The notes beneath the pieces were generated by a model that was not told the DNA's origin, did no database searches, and worked only from the letters and a program-made list of their open reading frames with translations. A DNA stretch of 64,000 nucleotides from Bemisia tabaci (Eukaryota; Arthropoda; Insecta; Hemiptera; Aleyrodidae): NCBI RefSeq assembly GCF_918797505.1, contig NC_092796.1, forward strand, positions 33,800,098 to 33,864,097, written 5' to 3'. Below are positions 1-11,413 of the stretch, piece by piece (position 1 is the stretch's first letter; every line of letters starts with the position of its first letter). The position numbers and the translations under genes were made by a program.

Positions 1-1463
1 CCCTCAATATAATCTTTTTGTTCAAGTTTCTTTTTCGAAATTGACGAGTCTTCAGATTTTTTGAAACTGCAAATGTTACTCAGGGATCAGTACGCTTAAC
101 TCGTCGAGGGAACGTAACTTCATCCGTGGTTACAAAATTGACTTAAAGGATTCAATTTTTTACAAGAATGCACTTACGCAAATTGTCCCCAAAATTCTCT
201 GCTTTCCTCCGTGAGATTAGTGGAAAATGTAGTGAAATTTTCAGTCAGAGGTGCCTAAGATTCTCCTGGTAATGGTGCAATACACTGAGAAAAAGCTTTG
301 ACACCACTAATAGTGGTAAAGGCAACGTATAATATTGGCGAAAATACCTTAGTGATGGTACGAGGTATCTTAGTATGGTTCACAGACCGAGAATCATTTG
401 TTCATTCACGACTATATTAGTGGTGTTCCATATGAACCACCAATTGGTTTATAAGTCATAGATTTTTCTCCGTGTATGCAAGAAGGATTTGGCAACATTG
501 AAATGTAGTTAGGTTTCTTCGTAAGGAGAGGGACAAACTGCAGAATTATGAGAAAAGAAATTGATCAGCTGGGTGTCAAATGTATTGCACTCTGACACCT
601 TGTGTTAATTACAGTATTTAATCACAATGGGTATGTGAACTTACACTTTCAAAAATAAATAATTTAGTGTACAATACCTTGGACACCCACTGATTGGCGT
701 ATATTTCCACAAATAAAAACTATCGAATCCCCATAGGTTGAAATCCGCAACATTGCCGCGATAATAGCATAGGATCCCTATTTTAAGTTTTAGGTTCCGA
801 TCCATTCAATAAAGAATCTTCTTCTTGATGACATTTTTGGTCTTAAAAGCAACTCCTCTCCACCACATCTAATTTTTAATCCTCTTTCTCTATCCTCGCA
901 GACTCATCGGTTTTTATAATTATTGTCCTACCCTTTGGGTCCATCTAAATCGTAACAGGTCCTTCGTACTGGAACTGCACTCATTATTACTGTTACGATT
1001 AACCGTTCGTATTCAATGAGGAGGAAAATATCGGCAAATTACTGAATGCATTGCGAACGCTGGGCGAATTCGGTAACATGAAAGGAAACTGCATGTCTCG
1101 AGCGCGTGCAATCGCTTAGTCTCGTTTGGCGAGTCGTTGCCGAGCATGTTGCATCGGTGAGGAATGAAGGCGATCTCAGGACGAATAACACAAAGTGCTC
1201 GTAGATCAACAGATAAAACGAGAATAAATGGACGCGGAACACGCCACCTGCTTTCAGCGGCTTGGGCTTGGGATACAGTCCCGGAAATACGGCTTGATCC
1301 ATTAGATCGACTTTTTCTTCGGAGTTCGCCTCAGTGGAGATCAACTGTTGCCAAATTCGGAACCGAGGATCTAAACGACTTTCAACGACTTCCAAGGATT
1401 TGATTTTGAAATTTGGAACTTCCTAAAAGGTTCTGTCTGTATCTGTCAGGTCAATTTTTGACC
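1..1463. other. Intergenic, no supported gene
   Basis: Around 289-480 a weak element has facing ends ACTGAGAAAAA and TTTTTCTCCGTG. Overlapping frames at 1039-1403 on both strands are unrecognised. Confidence 0.4.
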
Positions 1464-1626
1464 AAACGTGAGGCGTGAGTGATCGATTATTGATATTTCC
1501 CCATGTGAAGCTACGGTAAAGAATCGATTATTAGGGTATTCGCAATGAACACCTTAATAATTGATTCTTTTCCATAGGTTTAAATGACAGATCGATCGAT
1601 ACATCGCAAAGCACGCCACGCCACTG
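1464..1626. mobile_element. hAT-type MITE, copy 1 (left end degraded)
   Basis: The right end is GCACGCCACGCCACTG and the left end is AACGTGAGGCGTGAGTG. The middle carries ATCGATTATTGATATTTCC and the GGTTTAAATG segment shared by five other copies in the window. Confidence 0.65.
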
Positions 1627-2719
1627 CAGTGACCTAGATGTAGTGTCGTATTTATGCTTGTTCCTGAAACAGATATCTTTCTTAGGAGGCCCCATATGGT
1701 TTACATTGTGATTAAGGACAATCTAATAAAGCTCTCAAATAGCATCATAAAATGGACAATTTTTGCCAACTTCGAGTAAAATTCTTCCTAGGAAGTAAAC
1801 CTCGCATTCGACTTCCGCAATCAATTATCTGTATCGAATGCAAGTTTTTTTTCCTAACACTGTTCTGCTTTCATGTTTTCTGAATTTTGCCGATGGGTTT
1901 AGAATGAATCTTTAGAATGGGTTTAGAAGGACGATAGCCCCTGCGCATAAGCCAAAGGCTGATGCGCAGGGCTATCGTCCTTTTTTTGCTAAAAATTCAA
2001 AATCTGCAGAGACTTTTGACCTAATCGATGCGATATATCGCATGCCAGTTTGGCCCTCTTCTTTTGAGCTAGACAAATCACCTTAAAGTAGGTATGTCAA
2101 GATTATGAAATATTTTTTAGGTCGACAAATTTGGATTCCCTTGCAAGGATACATTTTCAGAGTTATAATTATGAATGTCACTCGAGATTGGCAAAATTGA
2201 AATCAATTGATTTGCTGCAGGATACAAAAAAAATGCAATGCGGATGCCTTTGATCATTATTCAGGGATGAAAAGGAGGAATGGAAGTTTTGTATATCATC
2301 GGTTATTACATTGCTCAGCTTATTAGAGCGAGGTCTCTAAAAAAAAGTTGCCTCCATACTAAGATACGTAATTCCTCTTATCGAAATCCATTCGATCCTT
2401 CTTATCGTTTCTGAGATGGTGAATTTCGGTTAACTTTGCCGAAAATGTCGGCACGGTCCTTGCACCGCACGGTTCGTACGGTTCGTCTGAGCCAAAGTTA
2501 AATGAAAAAACAAATTACCAGTGATTTTCCTCGGACCTTAAAGTAGGACAAGAACACGTTAATTTAAGCCCTAAACGAAAAATTCGGTCGAGCTCCTGGA
2601 GAATAAAATCGATTTAAAGGTTTTTACTCCGAAATTGGGCTGAAAATTGCTGACTTTGGAACAGATATCCCATAAGCAGAATGAGACAATGTTGTTTTTG
2701 ATGTTTCAGAGTTAGGGGA
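1627..2719. other. Intergenic
   Basis: Holds the hairpin at 1928 and a fragment (about 2025-2084) of the TTAA palindrome family. Nothing else was seen. Confidence 0.4.
1928..1981. repeat. Strong short hairpin followed by a T-run
   Basis: AGGACGATAGCCCCTGCGCA pairs with TGCGCAGGGCTATCGTCCT, with one extra C in the left arm. The loop is about 13 bases, and seven Ts follow. It is GC-rich in AT-rich surroundings. Confidence 0.6.
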
Positions 2720-3486
2720 GGGTTCGATTATCGGTATTTCCCTCAATGGGCCTGTTGCAAACTTTTGCTAGAGCAAAAATAAGAGTTGTTTCTTATAGAT
2801 AATGCCTCAAAAATCACGATGAGCGCATCGGCAAAGTCTGAAATGCACTCATAACTTCACAGTCTGCGTAAGAAATTTGCGGTTTTTTGAGCTTCCCGCT
2901 TCAAAAACGATACTACGGCACAGGTGAACATTTTGTAAGAGGAGTCGTTCCATCGTCGGCAATAATCATCATGGCCGACGCCAATCCGCCAAAACACGTT
3001 TGATGGGACGAGATAACACCTGAACTGGATTAGACCAGATAACAATCGGTGTGTTAACGTTCATATTTTCCACGCCCGAATTGATTGACCTTGAACTCTC
3101 CTCGAATTACGCGCGGAACTGCGCGCATAAGCGTCGGCCATGATGAATATCGCCGACGATGGAGCGACTCCTCTAACAAAATGTTCACCTGTGCCGTAGT
3201 ATCGTTTTTGAAGCGGGAAGCTTAAAAAAACGCAAATTTCTTACGCAATTGTGAAGTTATGAGTGCATTTCAGACTTTGCCGATGCGCTCATCGTGATTT
3301 TTGAGGCATTATCTACAAGAAACAACTCTTATTTTTGCTCTAGCAAAAGTTTGCAACAGGCCCATTGAAGCTGCGGTAAAGAATCTATTGTTAAGGCGTT
3401 TGTCGCGAATACCCTGTTTATCGATCCTTTTCCATAGGTTTAAATGGCAGATCAATCGATACATCGCAAAGCACGCCACGCCATTG
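2720..3486. mobile_element. hAT-type MITE, copy 2, split by a 616-bp foldback
   Basis: The left part (to about 2747, CGATTATCGGTATTTCCC) and the right part (from 3364, TTGAAGCTGCGGTAAAGAAT to CACGCCACGCCATTG) join to a normal family member once the foldback at 2748-3363 is removed. Confidence 0.65.
2748..3363. mobile_element. 616-bp foldback element with ~210-bp arms
   Basis: The left arm starts GGGCCTGTTGCAAACTTTTG and the right arm is its complement. The arms match over roughly 210 bp with few changes. The centre holds a second inverted pair (GTTCCATCGTCGGC facing CGCCGACGATGGAG). There is no coding capacity. The ORFs at 2857-3045 and 3301-3522 are products of the arms. The target duplication is unclear. 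Confidence 0.75.
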
Positions 3487-4530
3487 GTCCCGGAAGTTTC
3501 CTCTTCCGTAGGAAGTCTATAATCGTGATGGTTTCAACCGGAATGAATATATCGACATTATCGATAGATCGATATTATCGATATAAGTCATTGCTTGGAT
3601 AGGGATACATCGATCAAGTAGTTCGATACGATTCGACAATCGAACCGCTGGACGCCATTAATTGTGAACTCTCGTAGTCTTTGTAACTCGCCCCCTCGTT
3701 CTTTCGGATCAACAAGCGTTTGCTTTTAGGGACAGTTGAAGGCGATTGTGGAGCATCGGCGCCCTGCCTGGAGAGGGATGCTACGCTGCTTTCTTAGGCA
3801 AATACCACGCAAATTCAATAGGAATCTTACGTAGCTTTCGCGCTTTTTGCTAATGTGAGGGGTGAGAGCTTCCAGGCTTCCTTCTCGATTGAAACCCCTT
3901 CCGGGTCGGCCCCTTGTGACGATCAGGCGGGTTGAATTTGAACGTGTTCATGCTGAAAGGGACTATGCTGCACGAAAATCCTATTTACATAGTTTCTTTT
4001 AGCACGAAAACGTCCATTTAATAGCAGCAATGGGTAGCTCAAACGGTATAAGTCAGTACTGCTGATTTATATTTTGTTAAAAATGAAATAACGCTAGAAA
4101 GGAGACTAGGCAAACGTCGAAGCAGTCCTACGGACTGATTATTAAAATTGATAGAGCTTTAGACAACGAAGAAAAGGGGAAAATTGAGCGATCCTGTTGA
4201 TTTGAATAGTGGTTGTTATGGGTGGGTGAAAATGACGCTTGCTGTAGGGTATCTCGTGAGTTGTCGTTATGGGTCTGTCACTTACCTCTTATGCCTCCAT
4301 TGTCTATCAATTTCAACAGTCAGCCTTGCAAATCAATTATACTGTATACTCAATCTGATTCTCGTTACATGCATGCAGAAATACCTAAGTTTTCTGAAAA
4401 ATGCATATTTCTTAGGGAAATTTGGTGGGATTTGACTGCTCATCTGGCGTTTTTCCTCGTCGCCTTAGATAAGCCCTGGAGGGCGGTCAAAAAGAGGAGC
4501 GCAAGGATGCACCCCCGCAACAGAACGCGG
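3487..4530. other. Intergenic
   Basis: ATCGATA-rich sequence occurs at 3545-3600. GGGTAGCTCAAACGG at about 4029 faintly resembles a pol III A box. The frames at 4184-4581 overlap each other and are unrecognised. Confidence 0.35.
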
Positions 4531-4725
4531 CGCACAGTGAGCGAGCCATTTGGAAACGTCGGACTTAAAGTAGAAATTTGAAAAGATTACATCTTCTATA
4601 TTGCGGAACGAAGAAGTTTAAAAGCGGTTACACCGACTTTTTTTGTTTCAATTCTCTAAAGCACCCCTCAAATTTTAAAATGAGATGCAAACAGTACAAA
4701 TTAGTATTTTAGTCCATAATTTGAT
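4531..4725. mobile_element. Truncated CACAGTG-ended MITE
   Basis: Starts with CACAGTGAGCGAG and GTCGGACTT, then matches the body of the copy at 18693 (GCACCCCTCAAATTT). The right end is missing, and the ~130-bp tandem repeat follows. Confidence 0.5.
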
Positions 4726-4767
4726 AAGCTACCTTCCATTGACTCTTATCATAGGCTAGCATGGAGC

Positions 4768-5112
4768 CTTCAATCGAGCGTGCAGGCAAGAACAGCTCCT
4801 ACGGGTTGAATTAGTTATATCCCTTAAGTGCATCAATATAATTCCAGGTCAGACTTCTCCTGATGTGGCGTTTCGCTAAGCGTTTTTGACTCATCGTTCG
4901 CCTTCAATCACGCATGTAGACAAGAACATATCCTTCGAATTCAATTAGTTTTATCCCTCAGATGCATCAATTTCAGTCCAACCTCTCCCGATGGGTCGTT
5001 ACACTGAGCGTATTGGCTCATTGTTCGCCTTCAATTGAGCGTGTAGGCGAGAACAGCTCCTACGAGTTGAAATAATCGCATCCTACAAATGCATCAATTT
5101 TATGTGCGACCT
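4768..5112. repeat. ~130-bp tandem repeat, about 2.7 copies
   Basis: GCCTTCAAT then GAGCGTG-AGGC-AGAACAGCTCCTACG starts at 4768, 4901 and 5028. Each unit ends with a CTCTCC-GATGG-like segment resembling the right end of the CACAGTG element. A lone fourth unit lies at about 27979-28045. Confidence 0.65.
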
Positions 5113-5146
5113 CTCCTTATGGATTGTTCCACCAAGCGGCGCGGTG

Positions 5147-5614
5147 CACAGTGAATCGAGTCAATTAGAGAGGTCGGACATGAAATTTCTGACTAAAACT
5201 GCAAATTTTGATGCTTATTCCGTCACATTTTAAACTTTAAGGGGAGCATCAAGTAGAAAATTTCACGAGGAAACCAATAGAACCACGTATAGAACTTCAA
5301 AGTTTAGTATAAAAGGAGTTAAAGGCTTTTAAAGTTTCCAAATTTTGTCCGACCTCTCACTGGAACATAAAAAAAAAAAACATTGGATCTAGAGTCCAGA
5401 CTCTTAAAAAAATCGACAAGAAAAAGTACTCTTGGTTCAATCAGAATCTAGGTAGAATCAAGAACCAAGCCTCTTAATTTAAGCGGATTTCGTTTTTAAT
5501 TCAAGCAAAAATCCAATTGAATCAAGAGTATTTTTTCTTGTCAATGTTTTCAAGAGATGGACTCTAGATCCAATGTGTTTTTTTCCAGTGCTCCTACTGA
5601 CTGGATCCACTGTG
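5147..5614. mobile_element. CACAGTG-ended MITE, copy 1, carrying a nested CACTG MITE
   Basis: The left end CACAGTGAATCGAGTCAA and the right end TGGATCCACTGTG are inverted repeats. The body shared with other copies includes GTCGGAC near the left end and its complement near the right. A second MITE (5358-5590) sits near the right end. Flanks are GC-rich (CGGCGCGGTG and CGGCGCGGCG), either a target duplication or part of the ends. Confidence 0.75.
5358..5590. mobile_element. CACTG-ended palindromic MITE, copy 1 (nested)
   Basis: Ends are CACTGGAA and TTCCAGTG. The arms carry CATTGGATCTAGAGTCCAGA and its complement, and AATACTCTTGATTCAATC-like inner arms. It is inserted in a CACAGTG element with a 2-bp duplication CT (5356-5357 and 5591-5592). 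CACTG ends with a 2-3-bp duplication fit CACTA/EnSpm-like elements; that assignment is inference. Confidence 0.75.
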
Positions 5615-5869
5615 CGGCGCGGCGCGGGAGTTTTCAAACGAAACGAATGCACCACGGAGACGAAAGACGTAAAATCGTGGTGAAAATAAGGTCAAGAGTG
5701 GATTCTGGCGGAATAAATTCGCCGTGCCTCCGTGACTCTTCCCCGGAGTATGTTTTCGCTGCTCAAGTGCTCGTGTTTTGCTCCTCGACTTTTTATTTAC
5801 AGTTCCTGTAACTTCCACTCTTTTTATCCTCCCGAAAACGTATATTTAGCTTTCGTCATTCACACTGCG

Positions 5870-6122
5870 CTGCCGTGCTAAGGAAGAACGCCGTATGAAC
5901 ATTCGGGAGTTGCCAAATTTCCTTTAATAAAATGCTTATTTTTGAGGAAAGTTGTGAATATTTTTCTTTGAAATTCTCAGCAACTTTAGATAAAATTGCA
6001 AACAAAATCATCTGAAAAATTGGGAAAAAAATCTTCATTGGTTCACCAGGAAATTTGCGTTTTATCGGAAGAAATTTGGCAACGCCTGCAGGTTTATACG
6101 GCGTTCTTCCTTAGCACGGCAG
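5870..6122. mobile_element. 253-bp MITE family (CTGCCGTGC ends), copy 1
   Basis: Ends are CTGCCGTGCTAAGGAAGAAC and GTTCTTCCTTAGCACGGCAG, with AACATTCGGGAGTTGCCAAA-like subterminal sequence inverted at the other end. The 4-bp duplication TGCG lies on both sides. The best preserved copy in the window. Confidence 0.88.
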
Positions 6123-6291
6123 TGCGGGTCTTGCTCCTCTCATGCAATTCTGCGACCCGGTGGCAGTTCTAGCTTTTCTCCGAAATAAGGAAGGAGGAAA
6201 ACGAGGAAATCGGATAGAGCTAAGCAAACGATAGGAAACTACACTGGGCCTTTTTAAAGAGAGCTCATCCACTTCGTGGGAACTATACTGC

Positions 6292-6500
6292 CGTGCTGAG
6301 GGAGAACGCCTTATGAGCCTTTAGACGTTGCCAAATTTCTTTCGGCGAATCACGAATTTTCGAGAAATTTTGTCAATATACTTAATCCGATTGCTTAAAG
6401 AATTTTATTTGTAATTTTATCTTAAGTGACTGAAAATTTCAAGAGAGAGTATACAAAAATGTCCTCAAAAATAAATATTTTCCGAGAGAAAACTTGTCCA
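6292..6500. mobile_element. 253-bp MITE family, 5' part only
   Basis: Begins CTGCCGTGCTGAGGGAGAAC, followed by the usual CGTTGCCAAATTTC, and loses similarity at about 6500. The left edge of the 1.76-kb tandem duplication falls inside it. Confidence 0.6.
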
Positions 6501-7446
6501 AAAAAATCAAATATGTCCAATTTTGAGCGTTTAGTTGCGCGGACACCACGCAATAAATATCAAAAAGCAGAAACAAAAAATGTAGAGGAAAAAATTAAGG
6601 AGCTCTGGAAATCATTACATATTTTCCTTCAATACATTTTTTCTCTCATCAATTTAAATGAAAATAATTCATGCAGAGTGTGCAAACGCCAAACATTTCA
6701 AAATCGTGAGTTGAGAAACGCTGACCCCACGAGTTTAAATATTGCAGCCTAACACGGAGCGGAGCGGCGTACTAGCTGCCAGCGCGGCCGGCGCGTTAGC
6801 GCCTACAAACCTAACAGGGATACTTCACGCATTGCGCAATGCTTGAAGTATCCCCGTTAGGTTTGTAGGCGCCGATGCGCGTGTCGCGCTGGCATGGGAG
6901 CCGCGGCGCCTCACGCAACTATTTCACAACTGAGGTGTTACATTGTTCTTCCATCACAAAAGATGTAAAATACGAAAGAAAATATACCGGGAGTTTTGTA
7001 AATTTTAAGACAGATTATTAAATATTATAAATCATTAACCTACCTCGACCACCCTCTCTGAAAAAAAGTTGCTTGGCTCAAGCCTGGGGATTATTGAATT
7101 TGCCTCTAGGATATTTTCTTTATCACGATTTAAGCTGAATTTTTCTAGAAACAAGAAAGAAAGTGCCTGAAATAAGCAAAATAGTAGCTTTAACTAAGCA
7201 ACAACATTTTTGATTCAAGAACGGTCATAGGAAATTTCGTCAACGACTTTTTGTCCGTGCACCTGGTTTTTCAAGTAGTTTACGTCTAGGGATTTTTTCG
7301 GCAGGGGAGTTTTGGTCCACTTACCAATTGAGACTCGAAGTTAATTGGTCCACATGTAAATACAAATTATAATTTCCCACGACGTTTCTGGATAAAAATG
7401 TACAAAGTCTTGGAAGAATGAAGGTTTGCTTGTAATTTGTTTGTTT

Positions 7447-7484
<38 letters not shown>

Positions 7485-9209
7485 TTGTTTGGTCCAACTG
7501 AGAAAAACATATAATTGAGATTTTTCGTAAAAATGGGGAGCGTCAATTCCATGAGGGAAAATTTACTAAAACTCTCTACACCTCTCTGGTGCAATAGAGG
7601 TAGGTAAAGGCTCAAATTTACCGCCGAGAAGATTTTCTTATGAATCAATCCAGAAAATAATGCTTGTTTAAAGAAGAAAAGATGCTTATAAAAAGAGGAA
7701 GCAAAAACCCGCTTTAATTCAGCTATTTTATTCTTGATTTTAAAAATGATATTCTTGACGGCATACTCAAGAATATTTCTGCCTAAATCGAGTCACTTTT
7801 TTCTCTAATGAAATTCAAAAATTATTTTATCCAAACTTTATCAAAAGTGGATGCTAGGACCTGGTGAGTTTTTTGACTACCGCTCTCTTCTTGTGCCATA
7901 GTATCTTGATTTATTTTGCAAGGAACGCCTCGTAATCTTTGGATGCCTGTCATTCTTAATATGTTGGCGCGCCTTCAATTTCGTATGATACTGTGCTACA
8001 CCTCAGTTGTGAAATAGTTGCGTGAGGCGCCGCGGCACCCATGCCAGCGCGACACGCGCATCGGCGCCTACAAACCTAACGGGGATACTTCAAGCATTGC
8101 GCAATGCGTGAAGTTCGAGTTTTTCGAGAAATTTTGTCAATATACTTAATCCGATTGCTTAAAGAATTTTATTTGTAATTTTATCTTAAGTGACTGAAAA
8201 TTTCAAGAGAGAGTATACAAAAATGTCCTCAAAAATAAATATTTTCCGAGAGAAAACTTGTCCAAAAAAATCAAATATGTCCAATTTTGAGCGTTTAGTT
8301 GCGCGGACACCACGCAATAAATATCAAAAGCAGAAACAAAAAATGTAGAGGAAAAAATTAAGGAGCTCTGGAAATCATTACATATTTTCCTTCAATACAT
8401 TTTTTCTCTCATCAATTTAAATGAAAATAATTCATGCAGAGTGTGCAAACGCCAAACATTTCAAAATCGTGAGTTGAGAAACGCTGACCCCACGAGTTTA
8501 AATATTGCAGCCTAACACGGAGCGGAGCGGCGTACTAGCTGCCAGCGCGGCCGGCGCGTTAGCGCCTACAAACCTAACAGGGATACTTCACGCATTGCGC
8601 AATGCTTGAAGTATCCCCGTTAGGTTTGTAGGCGCCGATGCGCGTGTCGCGCTGGCATGGGAGCCGCGGCGCCTCACGCAACTATTTCACAACTGAGGTG
8701 TTACATTGTTCTTCCATCACAAAAGATGTAAAATACGAAAGAAAATATACCGGGAGTTTTGTAAATTTTAAGACAGATTATTAAATATTATAAATCATTA
8801 ACCTACCTCGACCACCCTCTCTGAAAAAAAGTTGCTTGGCTCAAGCCTGGGGATTATTGAATTTGCCTCTAGGATATTTTCTTTATCACGATTTAAGCTG
8901 AATTTTTCTAGAAACAAGAAAGAAAGTGCCTGAAATAAGCAAAATAGTAGCTTTAACTAAGCAACAACATTTTTGATTCAAGAACGGTCATAGGAAATTT
9001 CGTCAACGACTTTTTGTCCGTGCACCTGGTTTTTCAAGTAGTTTACGTCTAGGGATTTTTTCGGCAGGGGAGTTTTGGTCCACTTACCAATTGAGACTCG
9101 AAGTTAATTGGTCCACATGTAAATACAAATTATAATTTCCCACGACGTTTCTGGATAAAAATGTACAAAGTCTTGGAAGAATGAAGGTTTGCTTGTAATT
9201 TGTTTGTTT

Positions 9210-9247
<38 letters not shown>

Positions 9248-9877
9248 TTGTTTGGTCCAACTGAGAAAAACATATAATTGAGATTTTTCGTAAAAATGGG
9301 GGAGCGTCAATTCCATGAGGGAAAATTTACTAAAACTCTCTACACCTCTCTGGTGCAATAGAGGTAGGTAAAGGCTCAAATTTACCGCCGAGAAGATTTT
9401 CTTATGAATCAATACAGAAAATAATGCTTGTTTAAAGAAGAAAAGATGCTTATAAAAAGAGGAAGCAAAAACCCGCTTTAATTCAGCTATTTTATTCTTG
9501 ATTTTAAAAATGATATTCTTGACGGCATACTCAAGAATATTTCTGCCTAAATCGAGTCACTTTTTTCTCTAATGAAATTCAAAAATTATTTTATCCAAAC
9601 TTTATCAAAAGTGGATGCTAGGACCTGGTGAGTTTTTTGACTACCGCTCTCTTCTTGTGCCATAGTATCTTGATTTATTTTGCAAGGAACGCCTCGTAAT
9701 CTTTGGATGCCTGTCATTCTTAATATGTTGGCGCGCCTTCAATTTCGTATGATACTGTGCTACACCTCAGTTGTGAAATAGTTGCGTGAGGCGCCGCGGC
9801 ACCCATGCCAGCGCGACACGCGCATCGGCGCCTACAAACCTAACGGGGATACTTCACGCATTGCGCAATGCTTGAAG
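6355..9877. repeat. 1.76-kb tandem direct duplication
   Basis: Unit 1 (about 6355-8113) and unit 2 (about 8118-9877) are offset by 1764 bases and nearly identical, including a T-run of about 34 bases (7449-7482 and about 9212-9245). The junction lies in a GCATTGCGCAATGC hairpin. The left edge lies inside a truncated MITE. Each unit contains the hairpin module at about 6795-6880 or 8560-8645. No gene is seen; ORFs here are short and partly translate poly-A or poly-T. Confidence 0.85.
6795..6880. repeat. GCGCCTACAAACC hairpin module, first copy
   Basis: A stem-loop whose arms read GCGCCTACAAACCTAAC and its complement, with ATACTTCACGCATTGCGC at the tip. Other full copies are at about 8560-8645, 9827-9903 and 46615-46692; the half copy at about 8065-8113 ends the first tandem unit. 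Confidence 0.8.
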
Positions 9878-10483
9878 TATCCCTGTTAGGTTTGTAGGCG
9901 CCAACGCGCTGGCCGCGTTGGCATGGGTGCCGCGGCGCCTCACGCAACTATTTCACAACAGAGGTGTAGCACAGTATCATACAAAATTGAAGGCGCGCCA
10001 ACATATTAAGAATGACAGGCATCCATTAAGATTACGAGGCGTTCCTTGCAAAATAAATCAAGATACTATGGCACAAGAAGAGAGCGGTAGTCAAAAAACT
10101 CACCAGGTCCTAGCATCCACTTTTGATAAAGTTTGGATAAAATAATTTTTGAATTTCATTAGAGAAAAAAGTGACTCGATTTAGGCAGAAATATTCTTGA
10201 GTATGCCGTCAAGAATATCATTTTTAAAATCAAGAATAAAATAGCTGAATTAAAGCGGGTTTTTGCTTCCTCTTTTTATAAGCATCTTTTCTTCTTTAAA
10301 CAAGCATTATTTTCTGTATTGATTCATAAGAAAATCTTCTCGGCGGTAAATTTGAGCCTTTACCTACCTCTATTGCACCAGAGAGGTGTAGAGAGTTTTA
10401 GTAAATTTTCCCTCATGGAATTGACGCTCCCCCATTTTTACGAAAAATCTCAATTATATGTTTTTCTCAGTTGGACCAAACAA

Positions 10484-10524
<41 letters not shown>

Positions 10525-11033
10525 AAACAAACAAATTACAAGCAAACCTTCATTCTTCCAAGACTTTGTACATTTTTATCCAGAAACGTCGTGGGAAATT
10601 ATAATTTGTATTTACATGTGGACCAATTAACTTCGAGTCTCAATTGGTAAGTGGACCAAAACTCCCCTGCCGAAAAAATCCCTGGACGTAAACTACTTGA
10701 AAAACCAGGTGCACGGACAAAAAGTCGTTGACGAAATTTCCTATGACCGTTCTTGAATCAAAAATGTTGTTGCTTAGTTAAAGCTACTATTTTGCTTATT
10801 TCAGGCACTTTCTTTCTTGTTTCTAGAAAAATTCAGCTTAAATCGTGATAAAGAAAATATCCTAGAGGCAAATTCAATAATCCCCAGGCTTGAGCCAAGC
10901 AACTTTTTTTCAGAGAGGGTGGTCGAGGTAAGTTAATGATTTATAATATTTAATAATCTGTCTTAAAATTTACAAAACTCCCGGTATATTTTCTTTCGTA
11001 TTTTACATCTTTTGTGATGGAAGAACAATGTAA
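8701..11033. repeat. 2.33-kb near-perfect palindrome
   Basis: The left arm starts TTACATTGTTCTTCCATCAC and the right arm ends with its complement. The axis is at about 9864/9865 inside TTGCGCAA. The arms (about 1.16 kb each) differ only in homopolymer length and a few bases, mostly near the axis. The left arm is the second half of duplication unit 2. This is a very recent inverted duplication, or an assembly artefact. Confidence 0.85.
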
Positions 11034-11156
11034 TCCTTTATGAGGATCCATTGTTATGGTTATAATGTTGAATTACACTCGAATTCTGCAAAAATTGTCC
11101 TCTTTATAATGCGTAGTTATGGATCTCCTCGATAATCAGGGTTATAACTATATGTA

Positions 11157-11413
11157 CATCGATGGCCGAGGAGTGAAACCTTGTATCTCCATTGCGATGT
11201 TTCAAAATGTCAACTCCAATTTTGTTTTTTCCAAGAGAAACAAGCCAAGTTTACATATCTATAAATTGATGAAGAATATTCTGCTAACAGGGAAGAAAAA
11301 TCAAAGAAGTTTTCAATAAATTACGTTGACGATTTTTCCAAAGAAAATATAAAATTTGACAAGTCTACAACGCCGAAAATGGAGATACGCGGTTTCGAAG
11401 TTTGGCCATCGAT
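11157..11413. mobile_element. ~257-bp repeat with ATCGATGGCC ends, copy 1
   Basis: ATCGATGGCC faces GGCCATCGAT. The body has AGAATATTCTGCTAACAG and AATTACGTTGAC. Relatives: about 28610-28880, about 35010-35262, about 55452-55685, about 58240-58505, and a start at about 63958 cut by the window edge. The 66-residue frame at 11119-11319 lies in it. Confidence 0.6.

Noticed and set aside
1039..1403. Overlapping frames of 118 (minus) and 79 (plus) residues
   Set aside because: Both strands are open over the same slightly GC-richer stretch. Neither shows a known motif or clear splice borders.
6426..6752. 108-residue Lys-rich frame in the tandem duplication
   Set aside because: It starts inside a truncated MITE, and the second repeat copy (about 8190-8516) carries a one-base deletion that breaks the frame.
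6795..9903. Terminal-hairpin virus (parvovirus-like) origin for the hairpin module
   Set aside because: No replication or capsid-like frame lies between the hairpins; only repeats and short frames are present.
9104..10630. Two identical frames with a long poly-Lys stretch
   Set aside because: The Lys run is translation of the A-run (or T-run) in a repeat. The two frames are the mirrored arms of one palindrome.
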